Assembly: GCA_009602735.1 (NCBI GenBank)
Contig: WELA01006903.1
Span: 739,823 to 767,804, forward strand
Length of the DNA stretch: 27,982 nucleotides
Direction of reading: 5' to 3'
Source of the DNA: Mesotaenium endlicherianum
Taxonomy: Eukaryota > Streptophyta > Zygnematophyceae > Zygnematales > Mesotaeniaceae
Position 1 is the stretch's first letter. Every line of letters begins with the position of its first letter. The notes beneath the pieces were generated by a model, which was not told the origin of the DNA, did no database searches, and was given only the letters and a program-made list of their open reading frames with translations. The translations under genes were made by a program, and so were the position numbers. Positions 1 through 8,834 of the stretch are shown here, one piece after another.

Positions 1-277
1 ACGAGGCCAACTCTCTTGTACAGCTTACTGAGAGAGATCTGAATCCAAGGCGAGAAGCCATTGATACGCATTGTCTTCTAACCTTGCTTATGTATGAGTT
101 TACTGATTTGCATTATTGATGCTAGTTTACTCTCATTTGACTGACGAGTATTATTCACTGCTAGTGTGTTGTCCTTTGCCGTTAAACCAGTTAACGGAAA
201 ATACCATAAAGATTACTTGCTGATATAAAGATCTTTATTAATTGTTAATCGCCTATTTGGTAAGTCGATTCATTTCA
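1..277 (+). repeat. Family-A LTR, 3' part, cut by the window edge
   Basis: The sequence matches the 3' part of the copy 2 LTR (from about 9278 to 9554) nearly base for base and ends with the family LTR terminus GATTCATTTCA at 277. The element body would lie to the left of the window. The five bases after it, atcaa, equal the bases flanking the other LTR end at 2667 when read on the opposite strand. Confidence 0.92.
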
Positions 278-1228
278 ATCAACCTAGGAAGGCCGACTTT
301 GCATTGACTTTACGCATCCGTATGTTGACCTTTTCTAGATTTCCAAGTCACCAACGTGTAGCGCGTCAAAGCATCTTCCGAATGACACCAATTTCGCGTC
401 ATTTGGTCAAGTATCGAGCGATATAGGTGCGATCTAGTCCGCGTCACCTACCGGTCCCTAGCGGAACTTTCCCATGGCCTAATTTGTGACTCAATGTCCC
501 CAAAGGTGGCATTGTTGGCTTTTCGTGACCCCAAGCTTTGTGCGCACAAATCCGCGAGCCCCTTAACCTACATAAGCTTTGCATTTCCATAGTATATGTG
601 CATCATTAAGGCTATAACTTGGTGACTGCATCACCTACTCCTAGAGGAAGCTTCCTCAATTTCCAGATCCACTTTTGAGGCGCTATCTAGGTAGAATCAC
701 CCAAGGTAAGCTCGGCCAATGAGGACCACGTAGCATATCCTACGCACCTTGCTTTGATTGGTTTGAGTTATGCTTAGCCTATAGGAGTGCTAGTACATGC
801 CTTGTACACATTAGTGGACATAGGAGAGCCTCCTAGAGTGACTACATGCATTGGATCCGCCGCATACCCCGCCGAATTTCCAGAAGTATAAGTACTAGAG
901 ATGTCCCTAGAAGAGACATCGTTTAGAAGTCTATTATGCCAGGTGTAAGTAAAAGAGATTATCAGTAAAGCTTACACTTTTATCTCTTGTGTTTTCAGGA
1001 CCACTTAGTTACTCTCTTGTGAAGAGCAAGCCCTCCAGGCTTCCAGTCACTTGAAGAACTTCACAAGTGGTGAGGAAAGTCACNGAAAGTTACAGCTTAA
1101 ACCCTTGCCATAGGACTACTCTGAAGATCGTGATGTGCTTCCAGTGATCTTTTGGGCCATACTTCATTAGTTGTTTTCCTACCAGATTACAGTCTTGAGG
1201 TGCTCACTCTGGAGAGTACACATCCCTT
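278..1228. other. Non-coding, LTR-like DNA of unknown family (no gene)
   Basis: I find no credible coding frame in this stretch. It does not resemble the family-A LTR or internal sequence. It has promoter-like features on the plus strand: a TATA-like gtataagta near 887-896, followed by a short inverted repeat (gatgtc/gacatc) around 901-921. This is reminiscent of an LTR U3/R region, so it could be a solo LTR of another family or the remainder of the element M LTR. There is an n at 1084. Its left edge atcaa matches a putative target duplication. Confidence 0.35.
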
Positions 1229-1365
1229 AATTAAAACATTTTTGACTTGACTCCCTTTTTGGCTATAACGCTACATGTATTATAGACTCCATTGCATCAA
1301 AGCCTGCTTGCCTACAATGTGTTGCTTATGCCTATGGTGCGCACTCGACCTCGTAACGCACGACA
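1229..1365 (+). repeat. Inverted duplicate of the element M LTR start
   Basis: The plus strand here matches the minus strand of 2734-2870 over 137 bp with only a few substitutions (for example near tttttgac versus ttttcgac). It ends abruptly against a family-A integrase fragment at 1366. The pair forms a large inverted repeat with a spacer of about 1.37 kb. Confidence 0.85.
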
Positions 1366-1938
1366 AAGGAGACATTAAAGACTGGGTGACCCTTGTATTC
1401 TGCTGACATGTTCAATTTGTAAGCATTCTGACCGACACGGCGCACCACCGAATATGGACCGACCCAGACTGGACCAAGCTTTTCCTTGACCACACCAGGC
1501 AAGTACAGGTGTTGAGAATGTAGTTTGACCAAATCGCCTTTAGAAAATGTCAGTTCTCGACGGTGCTGATTAGCGTACTTTTGTTGATTTTCTTAGGCTT
1601 TGTGCAGGTTCTGTTGGACTTCTGACAGGGTGTCCGCTAACTCCTGGGTTAACTGTAGGGAGACCAGATTGTCAATCCCTTTTGGGTGAGTTAAGGAATC
1701 CCCTAGTACATCTATAGGAGACTTGGGGACTCTACCAAGGCTCAGTTGAAAAGGAATCTTGCCCGTTGACGCGTGCACCGCACTGTTGATCGCAAACTGG
1801 ATTTAAGACAATAGATTATCCCAATTTTCTGATTAATATATGCTCTCAGCACCTCTTGCAGAACTCGGTTAGTTCTTTCAGTCTGTCCATCAGTCTGAGG
1901 CTGGTTTGCTGTGCTGAGTAGCTACCTGACTCCCATTA
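1366..1938 (-). pseudogene. Decayed family-A integrase fragment (third copy)
   Basis: Read on the minus strand, this matches copy 2 from about 13985 to 14560. It covers the end of the integrase core, then [16 protein letters not shown], and a C-terminal GPF/Y region with LGPVWVGPYSVVRR and KGHPVFNVSF. Several stops and shifts break it (for example before 1593 and at about 1778-1830), so it is more eroded than copies 1 and 2. On one side it abuts a family-A LTR, on the other the inverted element M LTR piece. Neither border is a normal element end, so it is debris from recombination or deletion. Confidence 0.85.
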
Positions 1939-2667
1939 TGAAGTGAATCGACTTACCAAATAGGCGATTATCAATTAATAAAGATCTTTATATCAGCAAG
2001 TAATCTTTATGGTATTTTCCGTTAACTGGTTAAATGGCAAAGGACAACACACTAGCAGTGAATAATACTCGTAAGTCAAATGTGAGTAAACTAGCATCAA
2101 TAATGCAAATCAGTAAACTCATACATAAGCAAGGTTAGAAGACAGTGCGTATCAATGGCTTCTCGCCTTGGATTCAGATCGCTCTCAGTAAGCTGTACAA
2201 GAGAGTTGGCCTCGTTTCTCGAATGCCGAATCCGAGAGCAATGCCTAGCATATGTACATGGATTGAGTTTACTGTTCAACGGTCAGTGCAATGGCACCGC
2301 CTACTCGGGAGTTAACCACGTTGGTAGGACCTCGGTTAACCAAATCCACCGCCATCTCCCATCATCCCGAATCGCCATCCATCATAGGGATGTCATCTGG
2401 CCATTCATCTAGCATATCGCACTTAGATGCATATCAAGGCAGTTCGCTGCTACCGAGTACGGAAGTCAGCTGGCTGTCAAAGAATGTGTCAGCAAGCTGA
2501 CTTAAGGTGACATCAGCCCTGCGNTTGCTACTTCCGGCCGAGTCATTAAACTCATATTAACTATAAAGTCCAGCAGACTGATCATTAACTAGAGTTCAGC
2601 AGGCTGAACTTATTTAACTATATTATTTAAATGAATATTATGTCAACCAATATACTGATTCATTACA
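1939..2667 (-). repeat. Family-A LTR without matching flanks (solo or recombinant)
   Basis: Both LTR termini are present: TGTAATGAATC at 2667 and GATTCACTTCA at 1939 on the minus strand. No primer-binding site or polypurine tract adjoins it. The outer flanks differ (taatg beside the integrase fragment, atcaa beside the element M LTR), so this is not a simple solo LTR with a target duplication. One n lies at 2524. Confidence 0.9.
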
Positions 2668-2870
2668 TTGATGTTCCGCACATGTGGAGCTTGGTTTTTA
2701 TACGACAACCTCGACTCAATAAATCATGACAGCTGTCGTGCGTTACGAGGTCGAGTGCGCACCATAGGCATAAGCAACACATCATAGGCAAGCAGGCTTT
2801 GCTGCAATGGAGTCTATAATGCATGTAGGGTTATAGCCAAAAAGGGAGTCAAGTCGAAAATGTTTTAATT
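2668..2870 (-). repeat. Start of the 3' LTR of element M (truncated by a family-A LTR)
   Basis: This segment follows the polypurine tract in the element's direction. Its first 137 bp recur in inverted orientation at 1229-1365, which supports it being a repeat rather than unique 3' UTR. A TATA-like box (TATAAAAA on the minus strand, 2702-2695) fits a U3 promoter. About 27 bp past the TATA box the sequence is broken by the family-A LTR ending at 2667. Confidence 0.6.
2734..2870 (-). repeat. Partner arm of the 137-bp inverted duplication
   Basis: This is the reverse complement of 1229-1365 and is the copy in its native place next to the element M polypurine tract. Beyond 2734 the two copies diverge: gctgtc here, integrase sequence in the other arm. 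Confidence 0.85.
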
Positions 2871-2878
2871 CCCCCCCC
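2871..2878 (-). other. Polypurine tract of element M
   Basis: Eight consecutive C on the plus strand (G8 on the coding strand, preceded by ct) lie just after the integrase/PHD stop and just before the repeated LTR-like segment. This is the expected place for the plus-strand primer of reverse transcription. The LTR that follows appears to start with aatta rather than the usual TG, so the exact border is uncertain. Confidence 0.6.
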
Positions 2879-2889
2879 AGCTCTCAGCC

Positions 2890-4701
2890 TCAAGCTGATG
2901 AGCTGCGTACGCTGCCTAAGGCTAGCTCAGTGCAGTCTCCGCAGAACCAGTCTTCAGCTGGCACGCGGGCCAGTGGCGGGTCGAGGCAGCCGATGTGGAA
3001 GCCGAGGTTACAGCTGTCGCAGAGCAGCATCTTGGCCTCCTGGCCAGTGCTGTGACAAATCTGGCACGCCCAGTCCTTGGGCGGCCGCGTGTCGCGGGGA
3101 CGGACCTGTAAGTCAAGGTTAGGAAGGTGGCACGGCCCACAGTTCTTTGTATGGTCCTTGTGAAGACGGCCATCTGCGCCTTCCAGCTTCAGGAATCCTG
3201 ATGCCAAGGCGCGCTTGACGTGCAGGATGACCGGCGAGCTGCTGGTGTCGAGGGTGTTCTTTGTCTGGCGTCGCAGGTACACGAAGTCACATGCGGAAAA
3301 CTGCAACACCCGCGGATGATAGGCTCCTCCACGAGTCATGGCGTACCTCAGTGTGTCGCGATGCTGTGCGATGCTGAGGTTATCCATGGCCATGGGCATC
3401 AGGCGCCGAAAGAGCTGAGCACGCTGCCCGATAAGAGCACTCAATGTCTCGGGACTGTCCAAGTCCAAGACGTTCTCGGCCACAATCCTGGCTGCTGCTG
3501 GCAGGACGGGCTGTCGGCCGTAGAGAAGGAAGTAGGGAGAGTGCGAGGCCAAGGAGGCCTGCTTACTGAACCTGTACCCCATCGCGAGCCAAGGGAGGGC
3601 GTCGTCCCAGTGGGTACGGTCGTGGGCAAGGCAGTACTTCCGCAACCCTAGCTTGACGGTCTGCACCATGCGCTCGGCGAGGCCGTCAGCCTGAGGATGA
3701 TCGCGGGAGGTGGTGCGGTGGTCGATCATAGAGCGCTCCAGCAGCTTCTGAAAGCTGCCCTGGAACTCCTTGCCCTGGTCGGTCAGCACCTCAGCGCAGC
3801 CGCCAAAACGGCTGAGGACCTGATTGAGGAAGGCCTGAGCGATCCCCTCACTGGCCTTGCTGGGCAAGGGCACGAGCTCGATCCACTTGGACATGTGCTC
3901 AATCATCACCAAGACGTAGAGGTTGCCCTGGCGAGACTTGGGCAGCTCTCCAGCCAAGTCAAGTGACCACCTGTAGAACAGCCCTTGAATAGGAAGGGGG
4001 CTGAGGGCAACGGTGCGCGCCGTGAAGCTCGAGCGCACACGGTCGCAGAGAGTGCAGCTGCTGACGACAGCGGCGACGACTTTAGTCATGCCGTGCCACC
4101 AGTACTTGGCCTGAAGAAGACTGAGGGTGCGCTTGACACTGAAGTGCCCGAGGGACTCGTGCACATGGCGCACCAGCTGACTGCGTATGGCAGGCTTGGG
4201 GACCACCATGACGGAGCCGTCCGCCATCACGCGCCGCACGCGCCCCTCCATGAAAATGAAGTCGCGGCTGCGCCTGAGGATGCGATCGCGCTCGCGTGCG
4301 CTGACATCGGGTGCCAAGTCCTTGGCCGTGACGTACTGCAGCACTGGGGCGTCGTCCCACACGTCCTCAGGACCGCGCTGCCAGCTGTCCTGATCCTCTG
4401 CCGCTGCCAGGGACAATCGCCGAGTGGTGACGGTCACCATGTCCAGGCTAGTGAGCCCTGCGGGCCGCACATCGCCATCCACGGTGAAGGCCAGGAAGGC
4501 CGCCGCATGCCAGGCCACCGGCTCATCCTCATCGTGGCGGGCCACAGTGAGAACCCTCGAGGAGGGCAGCGGGTTACGGCTGAGACCGTCAGCGTCCAGG
4601 TTGGTCGAGCCTGGACGATGGTGCACGTTGAAGGTGTACTCCTGCAAGATAAGCGCCCACCGTGCGTACTTGCCGGTCAAGCGCTTGACGTCATGAGCCA
4701 C
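2890..4701 (-). CDS. Element M RNase H end, DD35E integrase and C-terminal PHD finger
   Basis: The frame runs 603 residues from 4701. It starts inside RNase H (KRLTGKYARWAL; STNLDADGLSRNP holds the last RNase H Asp). The integrase zinc-binding HHCC is at H181, H186, C216 and C219. The DDE core is D248 (WSLDLAG), D308 (LTDQGKEF) and E343 (GLAERMVQ), with the 35-residue spacing of retroviral-type integrases. A short C-terminal domain follows. There is no chromodomain. Residues 543-593 instead form a PHD finger: C546, C549, C561, C564, H569, C572, W585, C587, C590. PHD fingers commonly bind histone H3 tails, so this module could steer integration. All eight zinc ligands are present, and this is the best preserved coding block of element M. 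Confidence 0.9.
   Translation of the reverse strand: MAHDVKRLTGKYARWALILQEYTFNVHHRPGSTNLDADGLSRNPLPSSRVLTVARHDEDEPVAWHAAAFLAFTVDGDVRPAGLTSLDMVTVTTRRLSLAAAEDQDSWQRGPEDVWDDAPVLQYVTAKDLAPDVSARERDRILRRSRDFIFMEGRVRRVMADGSVMVVPKPAIRSQLVRHVHESLGHFSVKRTLSLLQAKYWWHGMTKVVAAVVSSCTLCDRVRSSFTARTVALSPLPIQGLFYRWSLDLAGELPKSRQGNLYVLVMIEHMSKWIELVPLPSKASEGIAQAFLNQVLSRFGGCAEVLTDQGKEFQGSFQKLLERSMIDHRTTSRDHPQADGLAERMVQTVKLGLRKYCLAHDRTHWDDALPWLAMGYRFSKQASLASHSPYFLLYGRQPVLPAAARIVAENVLDLDSPETLSALIGQRAQLFRRLMPMAMDNLSIAQHRDTLRYAMTRGGAYHPRVLQFSACDFVYLRRQTKNTLDTSSSPVILHVKRALASGFLKLEGADGRLHKDHTKNCGPCHLPNLDLQVRPRDTRPPKDWACQICHSTGQEAKMLLCDSCNLGFHIGCLDPPLARVPAEDWFCGDCTELALGSVRSSSA
2923..3075 (-). other. PHD-type zinc finger (C4HC3) at integrase C-terminus
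   Basis: The translated segment has Cys-x2-Cys, then after 11 residues Cys-x2-Cys, His-x2-Cys, and a final Trp-x-Cys-x2-Cys, the exact PHD order. The LLCDSCNLGFH core and the DWFCGDC end are classic PHD wording. In chromoviruses this C-terminal position usually holds a chromodomain, so the PHD finger looks like a functional replacement. Confidence 0.92.
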
Positions 4702-5281
4702 TTAAGTGGCTGATGGTCAGTGACCAGGCGGAAGTGCGTGCTGTAGAGATAGTGCCTGAAGTGCACGATCGCCCACACCGCTGCCAGGCACTCCCCCTCG
4801 TAGGAGCCGTAATTGCCTTCCGCGCGGTTGTTGCTGCGGCTGGCGTAGGCCACCACATGCTCGAAGCCGTCATGCTCCTGCACCAGCACAGCGCCCAGTC
4901 CTGCCTGCGACCAGTCGGTGTGGAGGATGAAGGGCTTCGCGTAGTCAGGACGCCGAAGCACAGGAGCGCTCACCAGCAGCTCCTTGAGCTTATCGAATGC
5001 CGCCTGCTGCTCTGGTCCCCACACGTAGGCAGCACCCTTGCGGAGCAAGTCGTTGAGCAGCTTGGCTAGCTCGCTGAACCCTGGCACGAAGCGGCGGTAG
5101 TAGTTGGCAATGCCGAGGAAAGCCCGCAGCTGCGAGAGATCTGTAGGAGGTGGGATGCTTGTGATGGCCGAGATCTTCGCCAGCTGGGGTGCCAAGCCGC
5201 TGGAGGAGAGCAGGTGGCCAAGGTACTCCACATCGCGGGTCCCGAAAGTGCACTTGCCTGGATGGCGCTTAAGCCTAGCGG
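4677..5281 (-). pseudogene. Element M reverse transcriptase C-terminus and RNase H
   Basis: Coding continues from the RT block across the nested insertion: LEAA on one side is followed by RLKRHPGKCTFGTRDVEYLG on this side, a normal RT connection. Using Met at 5231 as residue 1, FLGIANYYRRFVPGF (38-52) is the conserved Ty3/gypsy thumb motif. RNase H follows with HTDWSQAGLGAVL (Asp106), YEGECLAAVWAI (Glu147) and the TDHQPLKWL box (Asp172). These three acidic residues are candidates for metal-ion catalysis in removing the RNA template. A single-base frame change at about 4690-4700 ends this frame after LKWLMT, and the next frame continues with HDVKRLTGKYARWAL, so the protein is broken there. Confidence 0.88.
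5277..5281. repeat. Target-site duplication of copy 1 (left)
   Basis: agcgg directly precedes the LTR terminus at 5282 and is repeated at 23119-23123. Five-base duplications are normal for Ty3/gypsy integration. Confidence 0.95.
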
Positions 5282-6010
5282 TGAAATGAATCGACTTACC
5301 AAATAAGCGATTAACAATTAATAAAGATCTTTATATCAGCAAGTAATCTTTATGGTATGTTTCGTTAACCGGTTATACGGCAAAGGACAAGACACTAGCA
5401 GTGAATAATACTCGTAAGTCAAATGCGAGTAAACTAGCATCAATAATGCAAATCAGTAAACTCATACATAAGCAAGGTTAGAAGACAGTGCGTGTCAATG
5501 GCTTCTCGCCTTGGATTCAGATCTCTCTCAGTAAGCTGTGCAAGAGAGTTGGCCTCGTTTCCCGAATGCCGAACTCGAGAGCAATGCCCAGCATATGTAC
5601 ATGGAATGAGTTTTCTGTTCAACGGTCAGTGCGATGGCACCGCCTACCCGGGAGTTAACCACGTTGGTAGGACCTCGGTTAACCAAATCCACCGCCATCT
5701 CCCATCATCCCGAATAGCCATCCATCATAGGGATGTCATCTGGCCGTTCATCTAGCATATCGTACTTAGGTGCATATCAAGGCAGTTCGCTGCTACCGAG
5801 TACGGAAGTCAGCTGGCTGTCAAAGAATGGGTCAGCAAGCTGACTTATATGGACTTCAGCCTGCTGCTTCCGGCTGANTGTAAAGTCCAGCAGACTGATT
5901 ATTATGTAAAGTCCGGCAGACTGACTATTAACTAAAGTTCAGCAGGCTGAACTTAATTAACTATTATAATTAAATGAATATTATATCTACTAATATACTG
6001 ATTCATTACA
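5282..6010 (-). repeat. 3' LTR of family-A copy 1
   Basis: It is about 729 bp with family termini. An n at 5879 lies where two similar GTCCAGCAGACTG-type motifs are repeated, and this region differs in length from the 5' LTR, so a collapsed or misjoined short repeat is likely. Confidence 0.95.
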
Positions 6011-6026
6011 ATTCCTCCAACTTAAC
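6011..6026 (-). other. Polypurine tract region of copy 1
   Basis: The minus strand reads aagttggaggaat directly before the LTR start TGTAATG. The purine-rich ggagga core fits the plus-strand primer, though it is short. Confidence 0.6.
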
Positions 6027-6027
6027 T

Positions 6028-6046
6028 TGTTGTCGCCTCGACAACA
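6028..6046 (-). other. 8-bp hairpin beside the polypurine tract, copy 1
   Basis: TGTTGTCG and CGACAACA pair perfectly around an AGG loop, about 17 bases upstream of the 3' LTR. The identical hairpin is at 16989-17007 in copy 2. Confidence 0.75.
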
Positions 6047-7789
6047 TTAAACTGCAGAAGTCCTTATTTGATAAACTGAACCTGACCCGCCTCTCCCAGT
6101 GACTGCCCCTTCAGCCTGTTGCCTAGGGGGTTGTTCCTGGGGCTTCAGGATCAGGAGACGGAGATCTGGACCCAGATCTGGACAGCCCTCTAGGTCTGTC
6201 AGCTGGCCTTCTGTTTGCTCTAAAGTTGGACCTCGAGGAGAACGAAGGATGGTAGCCTGCTCTTCAACCACTTGGGTGTTGATCCCCACATAGACAGGCA
6301 TTCCAGTAGGATGCTGAAATACATTGGCTAGAGGTACATGCCCCTGAGCGGAGGGGGAGGCTGGCATACCTCTGGCCCACCCGCGTGTCCCTCTTCTGGC
6401 ACCCCTGTCCTCTGGGGATTTCTGTCTGTGTCTGCTGCCCAGTACAGTCAGATCAGCTTCTTCCCCTGCTTGGGCAGGTGGGCTGGGGGAGCGAGCGCGG
6501 GGTCCAGTTGTCGCCATAACGGGGATCACATTCCACACACCTGATCGTGGTTCTTTAGGAAGTGCCACTGCCTCTCCCTGGGTATCCTGAGTACCTGCTG
6601 CTGATGCTTCTCCTCTGCCTTGTTCTTCTTCCTCATCCTCCTCATCCTCCTCCTCGGAGAGAGTAGGGGTCTCGTCCACTAAGTCGTCCTGCTCCCTAGT
6701 AGACATGGAGTAGTCTACCGACCTCCCTTTCTTAGGGCGCGCTGGAGGTTGCTTGGCCTTCAGCCTGCTGATATCTATCCGGCCTGCATTCTTTGCCCAT
6801 TTGACAAAGGCATGCTTTCCCTTAGAGAAGTAGTCTCTTCCCCTCCTCCTATGTTCCTTGGTCTCTGCATTCATATTGCTCAGGCATCCATTCAGCCTGG
6901 GGTCCCAAGGGGCAATGTGAGGTGGTAGGATGAGATAGCCGTCTAGGCCATAGTGGAAGTCATCCGGTTGGGCTCGGTCACACTCCTGCTTCTTATTTGT
7001 GACGGTCATCCACCTCCAGTCTGTTGGCTGCTGGTAGTACTGGGGTCCGTGCTCCGCCTTCCTCAGTTTACACGGGAACCAGTGGGGAGAGAACATCCGC
7101 TGTCCTGCCTCCCTGGCCAAGTACTCCCAGCTCCTTCTCTCAACTTCATTGTAAGCTGGCAGCAGTGTGAGGTAGAATACCGTATCCTTAAAGCTATCGG
7201 GCCGCATGCTCACCATTCGGATAAGTCTCTGATTTCCCACTATTCCTGGTATGGAGACCGGTTTGTCTTCTGAATCATCTGCCAGGTACCGGGCCTGCTC
7301 TGCTGTATAGCCCACCATCTTAGCATAATCTTCGTAAAGGACCACACTGGTGTGTGTCTCAATGTACCTATCCAGTGCTACAGTCCCTTCCCTCTGTAGC
7401 AGTGTTGTCTGTTCCAGCTTGTTGATCTCCTGGGCTGCCAGCAATGCTTCCTTCAGGTTATCAAAGTTTCGGCCACCCACCACAGTATACCTGTAAGTGG
7501 CCAAGCTCTTCTGTCTGTCCGCTTCAATCTATTTCCTTTTCTCCTCCTCTGCCGCTGCCGCTTCTTCTTGTTATTTCTTCTGTCTCTCCTCCTCAGCTTT
7601 TCTGAGGTTTTCCGCTTCTTGATCCTTCTTCCTCTGTGTCTCTTCTGCCGCCTCTTGTTGTCTGCGGACCCTTTCTTGTTCTCTCCTGGTGAGGGACGTC
7701 GCCGCCAGCTCCTTCTGGTATTGCTCCATTGTCCTCCTGGCTTCTTCTGCCTTGCGCTTTCTGTCCTCCTTTTGTGTGGTGGGAGCCAT
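6047..7789 (-). CDS. Third ORF of family A, copy 1: coiled-coil plus unknown domain (in-frame stops)
   Basis: I do not recognise this protein. From the ATG at 7789 it has about 70 residues that are almost all Glu, Lys, Arg, Gln and Ala and form a strong coiled-coil. In-frame stops follow: TAA (7573-7571, CAA in copy 2) and TAG (7531-7529, shared with copy 2). The same frame then runs 6047-7528 with a folded-looking domain (YTVVGGRNFDNLKEALLAA, a Trp/Tyr-rich middle with HWFPCKLRKAEHGP, DWRWMTVTNKK, HIAPWDPRLNGC). After that come a basic stretch, a long acidic run (SEEEDEEDEEEEQ) and a Pro/Ser/Arg-rich tail. I see no signal peptide or membrane helix, so it is not a classical envelope protein despite its position. 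The C-terminal tail differs from copy 2 because of an indel. Confidence 0.75.
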
Positions 7790-7813
7790 CCTGTGCATGT
7801 AACCAGGGCACAA

Positions 7814-8201
7814 GTTAGTAGGATATGGACCTTTGTCATAGGGATTGCAGGAAGTATATTAGTATTAGTATAGTAAATTCGCTGCTGTTTACCTTACAGG
7901 ATGATTGCTAAAAGTTGACGTAGTTGCGATGCGCCAAACATAAACGTATGATTGTGTTTTAGGGTGAGTTAAGTGATGTAGTGTTGTGCGAGGCCCTTTT
8001 TCCTTCAGCTCAAGGTGCTTTATGTGGGCCAGGCTGTCCCCTCTGTCACTATGCTGACACTTAGGATTCACGTAACTGTCCCTTTATCGCTCTCGCTCAC
8101 TAACTGTCATATATTTTCCCCTCCAACTTTAAATGGAGACAGGACCGCCTGTCACCTTCCCGTGTCAACTGAAATGACAGTTATGAAGGGAGTCCAGCGA
8201 C
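7814..8201 (-). other. Spacer between pol and third ORF, copy 1
   Basis: About 390 bp without a convincing gene, matching 14845-15234 of copy 2. A short open frame in the middle is not clearly coding and begins at GTG in the other copy. The end toward the third ORF reads tgcacag before gatgg, which resembles a 3' splice site. Confidence 0.5.
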
Positions 8202-8834
8202 TCAAAGGTGGAACCGTTTCAACGCCCCTTTGGCATTGGTCAAATGGTCCTTAAATTCCCAAGTGTCCCCAGAGGCATCGTAACCCTTCCATCGAATGAG
8301 GTATTTCATGACATATTTAGACGATCGACGGACCGAGCGCGCGTCTAAAATCTCCTCAACCTCATATTCGTCAGAGTCGCCGTCTCTGACAGCAGGGACC
8401 GGTCCCGGTTGGACAGGTAACCGACCTGTGAACAGTGTATCACCTTTGATGTATGGTTCCAGGAAGGAGACATTAAAGACTGGGTGACCCTTNTTTGTAT
8501 TCGGCTGACATGTGGAGTTTGTAAGCATTTGAACCGACACGACGCACCACCGAATATGGACCAACCCAGACAGGGCCAAGCTTTTTCTTGACCACACCAG
8601 GGAGGTACAGGTGCTGAGAATGCAGTTTGACCAAATCGCCTTTAGAAAAGGTCAGATCCCCACGGTGTTGATTAGCGTATTTTTGTTGGTCTTCTTGGGC
8701 TTTGTGCAGGTTTTGTTGGACTGCTGACAGTGTGTCAGCAAACTCCTGAGTTAACTGGAGGGAGACCGGGTTGTCAATCCCTTCAGGGTGAGTTAAAGAC
8801 TCCCCTAGCACATCTAGGGGGGACTTAGGGACTC
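8202..8834 (-). pseudogene. pol: Pol of copy 1, distal part: integrase C-terminus and chromodomain
   Basis: This is the continuation of the copy 1 integrase beyond the nested copy 2; the sequence joins at gactc as SLGRV then PKSPLDVLG. It carries the GPF/Y-type module (LGPVWVGPYSVVRRVG) and a chromodomain (EYEVEEILDARSVRR, YLIRWKGYDASGDTWE). An extra tnttt-like stretch with an n at 8493 breaks the frame between these parts. Because the break coincides with an ambiguous base, it may be an assembly error. The end is a TGA right after FHL, slightly shorter than copy 2, which has CGG and reads on. The chromodomain is expected to direct integration to chromatin carrying particular histone marks. 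Confidence 0.88.
8830..8834. repeat. Target-site duplication of copy 2 (left)
   Basis: gactc precedes the LTR at 8835 and is repeated at 17745-17749. It lies inside the copy 1 integrase codons. Confidence 0.96.

Noticed and set aside
2155..2412. Recurring antisense open frame of about 85 codons in the family-A LTRs (also 5492-5755 and 22608-22871)
   Set aside because: It is antisense to the LTR, and in copy 2 LTRs (9082-9348, 17272-17538) a one-base loss shifts its N-terminal part. Its recurrence is explained by LTR similarity.
1939..2667. Simple solo LTR with target duplication
   Set aside because: The five bases on each side do not match (taatg and atcaa read on the minus strand), so a recombinant or rearranged LTR fits better.
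3220..4713. Plus-strand open frames opposite the element M integrase
   Set aside because: The minus strand encodes an unmistakable integrase and PHD finger; the opposite frames have no recognisable motif.
7889..8071. Short open frame in the pol-ORF3 spacer of copy 1
   Set aside because: It is only 60 codons, starts with a different codon in copy 2, and has no recognisable feature.
8473..8597. Frameshift at 8493 in copy 1 as a biological mutation
   Set aside because: It coincides with an n and an extra few t bases compared with copy 2, so an assembly or sequencing artefact is more likely.
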